Source: JAGNRR01 sp964612525 (GTDB lineage: Bacteria; Bacteroidota; Bacteroidia; Chitinophagales; Chitinophagaceae). Taken from it: a DNA stretch of 38,843 nucleotides. Every line of letters begins with the position of its first letter. Position 1 is the first letter of the stretch. The notes under the pieces were generated by a model. That model searched no databases and was not told the origin of the DNA. It was given only the letters and a program-made list of their open reading frames with translations. Below are positions 25,304-31,616 of this stretch, one piece after another. The position numbers and the translations under genes are program-made. The stretch is taken from positions 1-38,843 of the forward strand of contig CAZTCQ010000008.1 of NCBI GenBank assembly GCA_964612525.1, written 5' to 3'.

Positions 25304-25912
25304 TTACTTTAAGTTTTCTAAGTATTTGGTTATGAGTTTGTGTCCTTTAAGTGTGGCAATTCCAAACATGTATAATTCAAATGTTTGTTTACTCACTTCT
25401 ACTAAGTCAAATTCTTTTTTCGGAAAAATATCTAAATGCAAAATTATAAAAACAGATTCCATTCGGTAGCGAGCAACAATCTCAGTATCAATATCTTCCC
25501 TGAATAATCCTTCTTGAATTCCTCGATCCAAATTATCTTTTATACAATCATGTAACTTGGTTTTTTTAAATTCCTCCATGTATTTATAGGCCCTTGTATA
25601 ATACCGTTGCAGATCAACAAAACACACCGGATTCATTCCCTTAAACATAATGGCCATGTGGCTAAAAATGCCAACCAACTCTTCAATTGCATTATTAGCG
25701 CGATCCATAATACCAATCATTTCATCCCAATGCTTTTCATTATAAAACTGCGCTGAGGCTAGGACCAAATCATCTTTCTTGCTAAATTCTTGATACAAAG
25801 TTTTTTTAGAAATTCCAGCACTCCGGGCAATCTCGTCCACGGTTACATTCTTAAAACCGTAATGCAGAAAGTCCTTGGTGGCTACTTCTATTATTTGTTG
25901 TCTTGTATCCAA
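25304..25912 (-). CDS. TetR/AcrR-family regulator of the efflux operon
   Basis: The 202-residue protein has the N-terminal TetR helix-turn-helix: 'RQQIIEVATKDFLHYGFKN' then 'VDEIARSAGISKKTLYQEF' (about residues 24-45). Its C-terminal helices would bind an inducer. It is the first gene of the operon. The start is TTG (25912-25910): a stop lies two codons upstream and the TetR domain begins at once after it. A 24-bp perfect palindrome lies 19 bp upstream and overlaps the promoter spacer, so autorepression of the whole operon is likely. The inducer is unknown. Confidence 0.9.
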   Translation of the reverse strand: MDTRQQIIEVATKDFLHYGFKNVTVDEIARSAGISKKTLYQEFSKKDDLVLASAQFYNEKHWDEMIGIMDRANNAIEELVGIFSHMAIMFKGMNPVCFVDLQRYYTRAYKYMEEFKKTKLHDCIKDNLDRGIQEGLFREDIDTEIVARYRMESVFIILHLDIFPKKEFDLVEVSKQTFELYMFGIATLKGHKLITKYLENLK

Positions 25913-25920
25913 AACTCACG

Positions 25921-25928
25921 CAAAACTA
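25921..25928 (-). promoter_or_regulatory. -7 promoter element of the tetR-efflux operon
   Basis: On the - strand this reads TAGTTTTG, an exact TAnnTTTG match. A TTG at 25947-25949 (- strand) lies 18 bases upstream and can serve as the -33 box. Only 8 bases separate the element from the TTG start codon. Confidence 0.65.
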
Positions 25929-25931
25929 TAA

Positions 25932-25955
25932 AAACTTTTGCAATTGCAAAAGTTT
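25932..25955. promoter_or_regulatory. 24-bp perfect palindrome, predicted TetR operator
   Basis: AAACTTTTGCAA joined to TTGCAAAAGTTT is self-complementary over all 24 bases with no spacer. It fills the region between the -7 element and the -33 TTG of the efflux operon, so bound protein would block RNA polymerase. Position and symmetry fit the TetR-family regulator encoded immediately downstream. Confidence 0.8.
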
Positions 25956-25986
25956 CCTAGGTTTATTTTACTTAAAAATAAAAAAA

Positions 25987-26002
25987 GGAGCCTCTCGGCT
26001 CC
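25987..26002 (-). terminator. Strong intrinsic terminator of the gene at 26027
   Basis: GGAGCC (25987-25992) pairs with GGCTCC (25997-26002) around a TCTC loop. On the - strand a run of seven or more T follows. It ends the exported-protein gene before the efflux promoter. Confidence 0.85.
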
Positions 26003-26026
26003 CTTTTAAAATTGAGATAAATACAA

Positions 26027-26968
26027 TTAGCGAATCGTATATTTTTTACCACACATATTGCGCGGCTTAAACAAATAGGTCGCACCAGATTTGTCTCCGT
26101 TCGGACCTAACTCATAGACATCTGTAACATTACAAGTAAAAGTGGCTGTCTCTCCTGGTTTGATTTTTTGGGTTCCACCTCCTGTTTTATGACCTACCCA
26201 TATTATACGCGAACCGCCGTTGTATACCCTCACTGCTTTCCCAACTCGTGCTTCCCATGCTATTCGTTGACTTTCCTTCATGTCCCAATCAGCTTTGCCA
26301 CTTTCTTTCATAAGGGTCGTATAATATTCAGCATTATTTTCTTTGAAGGCTGGTGTTTTTGCCGCTAACTCTTTTTCTTCTTTGGCTAAATAGTCGGATA
26401 CAATTTTATTGTGATCCAATTTGGCTAGCTTTAAAGTTAACCTCATAAACTTCACCATGCCTAACTTACCTTTCACATATAAATTCTCTAGCTTCCATTT
26501 ATCGTTTAGATCATATTTCAATTCATACATATAATCACCTATGATAATCAACTTAGTACCGTCCGTACCTTTATTCCCGAACTTCATATAATACTTAAAG
26601 TTTTTATCAAACATGGCAGAACTCATTAAATAAGTAGGATGGGCTTGCTGCGTTGGATGAACTATAAAATCAGTTGTTTTAATTCCTGAGTTAAAATGCT
26701 GTTTGAATTTCACACCCCACATATATTTATTGTCTTGATTGAAAAGCTCTAAAGTATGCTTGACATTATTTTTTGCCGTAGTCAATTGTTCCGAACCTCT
26801 ATCTCCGAAAAATTTAATAGGAGTTATTTCTCCACTACCCCATTCTTTAAAAAGAGCTTTTTGATCTTGTGCAATCGCTGAAATACTGGAAAGTAATAAT
26901 GCGAATACGATCAAATGCTTGAAAATATTTCGTCTAATAATTAAATAATTTTTCATTTTACGTTTCAT
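26027..26968 (-). CDS. Exported protein of unknown function, LytTR-site promoter
   Basis: From ATG 26968 this gives 313 residues with a basic start and a hydrophobic signal ending 'SISAIAQ'. The mature part is rich in Lys and aromatic residues ('MWGVKFKQHFNSG', 'YYMKFGNKGTDGTKLIIIGDYMYELKYD'). It ends in a small domain with 'RIIWVGHKTGGG', two Cys and 'KKYTIR'. I recognise no family and see no T9SS sorting domain. The frame extends upstream to 27031, but that part overlaps the promoter block. Its leader and 21-bp-period repeats are nearly the same as those of the gene at 27144-27707, so both should respond to the same regulator. Confidence 0.75.
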   Translation of the reverse strand: MKRKMKNYLIIRRNIFKHLIVFALLLSSISAIAQDQKALFKEWGSGEITPIKFFGDRGSEQLTTAKNNVKHTLELFNQDNKYMWGVKFKQHFNSGIKTTDFIVHPTQQAHPTYLMSSAMFDKNFKYYMKFGNKGTDGTKLIIIGDYMYELKYDLNDKWKLENLYVKGKLGMVKFMRLTLKLAKLDHNKIVSDYLAKEEKELAAKTPAFKENNAEYYTTLMKESGKADWDMKESQRIAWEARVGKAVRVYNGGSRIIWVGHKTGGGTQKIKPGETATFTCNVTDVYELGPNGDKSGATYLFKPRNMCGKKYTIR

Positions 26969-27000
26969 AATTGTTGTTTTTAATTGTTCGAGAACAAAAG
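26969..27000 (-). promoter_or_regulatory. Leader shared with the gene at 27144
   Basis: Counting from the start codon upstream, 31 of 33 bases equal those upstream of the gene at 27144-27707. On the - strand it contains the inverted repeat TTGTTC-TC-GAACAA and a near -7 element (CACTTTTG, two bases from the start of the repeat). The A-rich stretch AAAAACAACAATT leads into the ATG. Confidence 0.65.
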
Positions 27001-27030
27001 TGCCCCGTGAGGTATGGTAGAGGAAATCCA

Positions 27031-27060
27031 TTTAGTAAATGACCGTTTTAATTTAGTAAA
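27031..27060. promoter_or_regulatory. Predicted LytTR-regulator binding site (site A)
   Basis: TTTAGTAAA at 27031-27039 is repeated exactly at 27052-27060, a 9-bp direct repeat with a 12-bp spacer and a 21-bp period. The first copy begins 63 bp upstream of the ATG at 26968. LytTR domains bind such paired repeats on one face of the helix. The flanked forms CCATTTAGT and TAATTTAGT match 7 and 8 of 9 positions of the published LytTR consensus [TA][AC][CA]GTTN[AG][TG]. Confidence 0.6.
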
Positions 27061-27065
27061 AAAAA

Positions 27066-27085
27066 CTCCTTGATTGCTCAAGGAG
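27066..27085 (-). terminator. Intrinsic terminator of the short T9SS gene
   Basis: CTCCTTGA (27066-27073) pairs with TCAAGGAG (27078-27085) with a 4-base loop. On the - strand a T-run follows and runs directly into site A of the next gene. Confidence 0.75.
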
Positions 27086-27101
27086 GGTTACACAGAATAA
27101 A

Positions 27102-27136
27102 GTTCCCGCAATTACACATTGGTAATACACGGGAAC
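27102..27136 (-). other. Stem-loop just after the short T9SS gene
   Basis: GTTCCCG (27102-27108) pairs with CGGGAAC (27130-27136), and ATTAC (27111-27115) pairs with GTAAT (27122-27126) inside. It lies between the stop at 27144 and the terminator at 27066-27085 and may protect the 3' end of the message. Confidence 0.45.
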
Positions 27137-27143
27137 AATAAAA

Positions 27144-27707
27144 CTATTGCTTTACAAACTTGCCGATATACTGCTGATCTTTATCTGTAGCGTAAATAAT
27201 ATAAATTCCATTAGCTAGATTAGCTACATCTATTGTTTTTGTATTTGTAACTTCTAGTAATAAAGCACCTTGCAAATTTCTAATTTGAATTTTTCCAGTT
27301 TCTATTCCTATCTCGATTGCGGTTTGCGCAGGATTAGGATATATCCTTAATGAACGTACTGTAAAATCTCCAACCAAATAAATACTCCCAAAATTATCAA
27401 ATTCGATATTACGGCAATAGTCATTTCCTGTTCCACCAAACTGTTTCACAAAAACTACTGAGCCCGAGCTGTTTCTTTTTATCAAAAAAATATCGCGCGA
27501 CCCGACTGACGTTAGTGTAGCTGTTCCTACTGTAAACGTGCCCTGAAAATGGCCTGCAGTATATGAATTACCCGCATTATCAGTCACTATTGCAGTAGAT
27601 TCATCTGAATTTGTCCCTCCCATACGGTGAGACCAGTTGTGCGTGCTAAGCTGAGCAGAAGCTTGCACCGTTAAAAGGAGGGCAAGCATTGTAAATAATT
27701 TTTTCAT
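27144..27707 (-). CDS. Short T9SS-exported SBBP-repeat protein
   Basis: The 187-residue product has a signal peptide ending 'QASAQ' (residue 19), about one and a half SBBP beta-propeller repeats ('GGTNSDESTAIVTDNAGNSY', 'KQFGGTGNDYCRNIEFDNFG') and a type A T9SS sorting domain ('LRIYPNPAQTAIEI' to 'GKFVKQ'). Relatives usually carry many repeats in 400 or more residues. Here the second repeat breaks off after 'YLVGDF' and joins the sorting domain at once, so an internal deletion is likely. The frame is intact, so a mini-protein could still be exported. It carries the same LytTR-like promoter block as the gene at 26027. Confidence 0.82.
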   Translation of the reverse strand: MKKLFTMLALLLTVQASAQLSTHNWSHRMGGTNSDESTAIVTDNAGNSYTAGHFQGTFTVGTATLTSVGSRDIFLIKRNSSGSVVFVKQFGGTGNDYCRNIEFDNFGSIYLVGDFTVRSLRIYPNPAQTAIEIGIETGKIQIRNLQGALLLEVTNTKTIDVANLANGIYIIYATDKDQQYIGKFVKQ

Positions 27708-27739
27708 AATTGTTGTTTTTTATTGTTCAAGAACAAATG
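27708..27739 (-). promoter_or_regulatory. Leader shared with the gene at 26027
   Basis: This is the counterpart of 26969-27000. On the - strand it holds TTGTTC-TT-GAACAA: the repeat arms are kept while the central dinucleotide differs, which points to selection on the arms. AACATTTG beside it is a one-mismatch -7 element. Confidence 0.65.
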
Positions 27740-27769
27740 TTGCACAACAATTCAATGTCTAAAAAACCA

Positions 27770-27799
27770 TTTAGTAAACGCGGGATTTGACTTAGTGAG
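27770..27799. promoter_or_regulatory. Predicted LytTR-regulator binding site (site B)
   Basis: TTTAGTAAA (27770-27778) and CTTAGTGAG (27791-27799) form a direct repeat with 12-bp spacer and 21-bp period. The first copy starts exactly 63 bp upstream of the ATG at 27707, the same distance as site A, although the bases between differ outside the leader. The second copy ends right at the stop codon of the response-regulator gene. Confidence 0.6.
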
Positions 27800-28549
27800 T
27801 TAAATTATTTTTTTTGATTTTACTTTTTCCAGAATAGATTTTTTACTGTTGCTCACTGCGAGGCTTACACCGTTTTCTAGAATTACTTCCGCCTTTCCTT
27901 TATTATAAGAACTCACAAAAGAAATATTAACAAGTGATGAGCGATGAATTCTAACAAAATCAGTTTCAGGCTCTAAGGTTTGTTCAAAAAAACGCAATAC
28001 CTTACTGGTCAGTAATTTTGTTTGATCCTTAAAGTTTATTTCAGCATAAGCTCCTTTTGCTTGTATAAAAGCAATGTCAGGAATCTTAATGAACTTCAAG
28101 CCATCTGTCATAGGAATAACCATTTTCTTTATTCTATCCTCCTCTAAATTCGCTTTGAGCGCTTCGAGACGCTCTTGCATAGAGCTTGCCGTTAGTTTGT
28201 CTTTTAGCTTCGCAATCGCTTTTTCTAAATCCGAAATTTCTATCGGTTTAAGAATATAATCTACCGCAGAAACTTCAAAAGCTCTTATTGCATATTCACT
28301 ATAAGCCGTCACAAAAATGATTTCAAAATTGGGTTCATTAAAAAAAGAGAGCAGTTCAAAACCAGAGTACTCTGGCATTTCAATATCCAAGAATACAACA
28401 TCTGGTTTATGAGTATTTATGGCAATGACCGCCTCTGGCACATTGGGACACTCGCCAACAATTGCTACTTCAGTTGTAAATTCTTCAATCAAAGATCTCA
28501 AAACTAGGCGAGCTGGTTTTTCGTCATCTACTATTAGGGCACGTATCAT
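27800..28549 (-). CDS. LytTR-family response regulator
   Basis: This is a 249-residue cytoplasmic response regulator. The receiver domain shows the acidic pair D8/D9, phospho-acceptor D55 in 'VVFLDIEMP', T81 and K101 ('YILKPI'). The C-terminal LytTR DNA-binding domain (about residues 140-245) has 'FIQAKGAYAEINFKD', 'FVRIHRSSLVNISFV' and 'LAVSNSKKSILEKV'. LytTR domains bind paired 9-bp direct repeats two helical turns apart, as found upstream of the two genes downstream. The frame is intact, while the kinase just upstream is disrupted. Binding to sites A and B is inferred. Confidence 0.92.
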   Translation of the reverse strand: MIRALIVDDEKPARLVLRSLIEEFTTEVAIVGECPNVPEAVIAINTHKPDVVFLDIEMPEYSGFELLSFFNEPNFEIIFVTAYSEYAIRAFEVSAVDYILKPIEISDLEKAIAKLKDKLTASSMQERLEALKANLEEDRIKKMVIPMTDGLKFIKIPDIAFIQAKGAYAEINFKDQTKLLTSKVLRFFEQTLEPETDFVRIHRSSLVNISFVSSYNKGKAEVILENGVSLAVSNSKKSILEKVKSKKII

Positions 28550-28589
28550 AAGTGTAAGGTAGTTTGGTTTCTTTGGTTGTTCTTAATCA

Positions 28590-28619
28590 TTTGGTGAACT
28601 GGCTAATTCAATTAGCGAA
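28590..28619. promoter_or_regulatory. Weak LytTR-like repeat (site C)
   Basis: TTTGGTGAA (28590-28598) and ATTAGCGAA (28611-28619) align without gaps to sites A and B with the same 21-bp period, 41 bp upstream of the response-regulator ATG. They also fall in the former coding tail of the kinase gene, so the match could be chance. Autoregulation is only a possibility. Confidence 0.3.
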
Positions 28620-28669
28620 TCAAAATCTAATAGCGGCAATCGAAGCAGAACAAGTGTGCCGCAATCTTC

Positions 28670-30940
28670 TTAATCCGGATACGCATCGGTAACCTCCAAA
28701 CCTATTTCATTATTGAACATTTCATTCAAAATTTGAATTCGTTTTTCGTTTGCTCTTGTACTAAAACTAGTATGTCTTTTTTTCTTTTTATTAATTTCAG
28801 CCGAACGCTTTCTACCCACTCCGTTGTCTTTTATGGTACAAAGTAATTTCGAGTTTTCTTTCGCAAATACTATCTCCAAGTGCTTCGAACCCTTTTTATG
28901 CAACAAGCCATGCTTAAAAACATTCTCGATATAAGGCTGTATGAGCATGGCAGGCAAATAAATATCATCATGTTCTTCAGTAGGAATTTCCACTTTAAAA
29001 TCTATTTGAATGGATTCACTAAAACGTAAATTTTCTAAATCTAAATAGAGTTGAATGATGTATAATTCTTCGCTTAACGGGATAGCATTTTTTTCTGAAA
29101 CCTCAAGGGTCTTACGTACGAGCTTACTAAATTTTCCCAAATACAAATTAGAATTTTTCACATCTTTGGTCACTACCCAGCTTTGAATAGAATTAAGCGC
29201 ATTAAAAACAAAATGGGGATTCATTTGCGCCTTAATTGCAGTAATCTCACTTTGTTTTACTTGTTTTTCAAACTCTGCTTTTCGACGAATAGCGCGCGTA
29301 CGCAAGTAGAAAATTAGAATTGCGATTCCGAGAGCAAACAAAAAACAGAGGAGATAAAACAACCAGCTTCTTACAAAAGGAGGCTTAATTGTAAACGGAT
29401 ATTCAACTACCTCACTTTCCTGATCAAGATCTGAAACTACTTTTACTTGCAAGGTATAATCACCCTCGGATAAAGATGAAAATCGAATACGATTAAAGCT
29501 AGCATCTTGCTCCACCCACTTGGCATTATTACTCCCCGCCAGCTTGTATTCATAATGAAAAGCCCCTCGATTAAACAGATCTAAACAATTTACATAAAAT
29601 ACTATGTCATTCCTAGCAAAAGGAATTTTTTCTTCTTGAGGCCAACGTTTCTCTCCAGCTAAGACATAGCGGATGTAAGCTTTGGGTTTTGATTCTTTAT
29701 CGGGTGTTACCGGTCCGGTAAAAAAACCTTCCTTCGTTCCTACATAAATTTGACCATTACGTAGTGTTGCATTTATGATCTCTCCATCAGGCAAATTTGT
29801 GTGCGATGAATAGGTTTTAAAAAATCCTGCTTGCTCATCAAATAATTTTATATCGTTGTTCCCAAAAATAAGCAAGGTGTCATTTATGATTTTCAAGCCA
29901 TGTATTTCATCTAGCTTCAGACCATCAGCCTCTGTGAGCAAGGGCACAAAAGAACCCTTATTGATTTTATAAAAACCATAATTTGTATTGGCAATCATGG
30001 TGCCATCAGTTAATCGCAACAGTCCTCTAATTTCCATTCCACTGCTATCGCTTACAATCTTTTCCTTTGTCTTCCCAGGAAAATAATGAAACGGGCCGTC
30101 CGCTGTAACCAGATAAAAACTACTATCAGCGGGTTGAAAAATAGCCTGTGAATTACGTCCTTGATAAAGAATAAACATTTTACTCTTTGTTCTTCCTGGA
30201 TCTCCATTAAAAAAAATATGTTCCTTGACATTCAAAACATCAAAATGCTCCTCAATCCAACGTTCTGTGCTTGGCTTATTGGTAGCCAGTGCAAAAAAAC
30301 CAGAACCGCTTACAAGATACATGTCTAATTCTTTGACATAACTTACTCTTCGATAGGAAGCCATTAAACTAGACAGTCTTAATTCATTATTATCAAACTG
30401 AAGATGATGATTGAGCGTAGCACTAAAACTAAAATAGTTGCCAAAATAATCTGTCTGAACTCTTGCCTCTCTAGGTAACTTAATATTGGCGTAAGTCTTT
30501 TTGGGGAAAATGGAATAAAAACCACCTTCATACGTAGAATAATAAATAGTGTTTTTATAATTACGAAAAAAAGGAACCAACTTATGGGATATTAAATTTG
30601 CACCACTTTTGACATTAGTATCTGGTGTAATCCAAATACCATTGGTAGTTGTAGAAAGCAACTGTCGATTTCCTATTCTAATAAGCTCGGAAAGATATTT
30701 GTCAGTTTCATACTTTTTATCGTCTAATTCTAGTTTAGAATTCAGCACATGATAACCACTCTTAGTTAGTATAAATAGTTTGTCCTCCTTTAAATAAACA
30801 TTCTGTACGATGCTCTGTTTAACCTCAGGAAAAGACGTAAGCTTACGTAATTTATCATTCTCAATGGTGTAAACTATCGCATCTGATTCCTTTTTAGCAA
30901 ACCCAAAAAAAATAACTTTTCTTGCCAAAGAAAAAAGCAC
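28670..30940 (-). CDS. LytS-type sensor kinase, C-terminal part of a split gene
   Basis: This frame holds most of a sensor kinase: propeller repeats, a Y_Y_Y domain ('EYKLAGSNNAKWV', 'RFSSLSEGDYTLQVKV'), one transmembrane helix ('WLFYLLCFLFALGIAILIF'), then a His_kinase domain with phospho-acceptor H576 in 'MNPHFVFNALNS', the N box 'ENVFKHG' (672-678) and 'DNGVGRKRS'. The real N-terminus lies in the frame at 30894-31556; the two join if one T is removed from the T8 run at 30905-30912. The frame ends at TAA 28670, but reading through it gives 'EDCGTLVLLRLPLLDFDSL', the usual C-terminal GTxVxLxLP motif. The gene thus carries two lesions and may be a pseudogene. Confidence 0.85.
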   Translation of the reverse strand: MLFSLARKVIFFGFAKKESDAIVYTIENDKLRKLTSFPEVKQSIVQNVYLKEDKLFILTKSGYHVLNSKLELDDKKYETDKYLSELIRIGNRQLLSTTTNGIWITPDTNVKSGANLISHKLVPFFRNYKNTIYYSTYEGGFYSIFPKKTYANIKLPREARVQTDYFGNYFSFSATLNHHLQFDNNELRLSSLMASYRRVSYVKELDMYLVSGSGFFALATNKPSTERWIEEHFDVLNVKEHIFFNGDPGRTKSKMFILYQGRNSQAIFQPADSSFYLVTADGPFHYFPGKTKEKIVSDSSGMEIRGLLRLTDGTMIANTNYGFYKINKGSFVPLLTEADGLKLDEIHGLKIINDTLLIFGNNDIKLFDEQAGFFKTYSSHTNLPDGEIINATLRNGQIYVGTKEGFFTGPVTPDKESKPKAYIRYVLAGEKRWPQEEKIPFARNDIVFYVNCLDLFNRGAFHYEYKLAGSNNAKWVEQDASFNRIRFSSLSEGDYTLQVKVVSDLDQESEVVEYPFTIKPPFVRSWLFYLLCFLFALGIAILIFYLRTRAIRRKAEFEKQVKQSEITAIKAQMNPHFVFNALNSIQSWVVTKDVKNSNLYLGKFSKLVRKTLEVSEKNAIPLSEELYIIQLYLDLENLRFSESIQIDFKVEIPTEEHDDIYLPAMLIQPYIENVFKHGLLHKKGSKHLEIVFAKENSKLLCTIKDNGVGRKRSAEINKKKKRHTSFSTRANEKRIQILNEMFNNEIGLEVTDAYPD

Positions 30941-31556
30941 TCCGAAAGGTTCTAATCAATTTTCTTTGCTCTGCGGTACAATGTATTTTTTTTACATTAA
31001 GCAAAGTATCCACTGTAAACAACTCATTTTGACACCTTAAAACCACACCATTATAAATCCTTCCCAATAAAACCGACTTCTTTTCTTTCCCGGCTGTATC
31101 CATTACGGGCAAAGCTTTGAAAAGAGCTTTTTCTCCATTCGACGAATAGGTATAAAAACCATTTTGACCGGAAAAAATTATCTTTTCACTTGATAATTTA
31201 TTCAAGGAAGGATATGGCTCCTCAAACTGATGAACTAATCTCACAGAATCATCTTGAAAACAAAACAGCCTACCATTAAAGGATATAAAATAAAGATCAT
31301 TCTGATTTAGTTCTTGAAATTCTGTAATATTTGTCCGCCCTTCACCTGTAGCAATAGATTCAAATTTTTTGCCATCATATTTCACTAAAGCCATTGCGGT
31401 TCCCGCAAAAAGGAACCCCTCTTTGGAAACATGAATGTCAAATACTTTATTAATGGGTAATCCTTCTTTTTCTCCCAGTCTATAAGAAAATGGTTCTTGT
31501 GCCAACAAGAAATTGGAAAGAATTAAGAAAACAAGAAGGTGCGCGAGTTTTTTCAA
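30894..31556 (-). CDS. LytS-type sensor kinase, N-terminal part of a split gene
   Basis: This 220-residue frame starts at TTG 31556 with a signal peptide ending 'NFLLAQ' (about residue 20). It continues with two-component-regulator propeller repeats ('YRLGEKEGLPINKVFDIHVSKEGFLFAGT'), the periplasmic sensor of this kinase type. After 'KKSYFF' it runs out of frame at an 8-base T run (30905-30912) and stops 11 bases later. With seven T the frame enters 'GFAKKESDAIVYT' of the downstream part, giving one protein of about 961 residues to the present TAA. Real frameshift, slippage site or sequencing error cannot be told apart here. Confidence 0.8.
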   Translation of the reverse strand: MKKLAHLLVFLILSNFLLAQEPFSYRLGEKEGLPINKVFDIHVSKEGFLFAGTAMALVKYDGKKFESIATGEGRTNITEFQELNQNDLYFISFNGRLFCFQDDSVRLVHQFEEPYPSLNKLSSEKIIFSGQNGFYTYSSNGEKALFKALPVMDTAGKEKKSVLLGRIYNGVVLRCQNELFTVDTLLNVKKIHCTAEQRKLIRTFRSAFFFGKKSYFFWVC

Positions 31557-31616
31557 GTTGATTGAGCACGAAAATAAGAGATTTTACCTTTATTTGAAAA
31601 AAGAGGAAGTGTACAA

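Noticed and set aside
26969..27031. The upstream extension of the exported-protein frame to 27031.
   Set aside because: It would put 21 residues before the signal peptide and would overlap the shared promoter block, so ATG 26968 is preferred.
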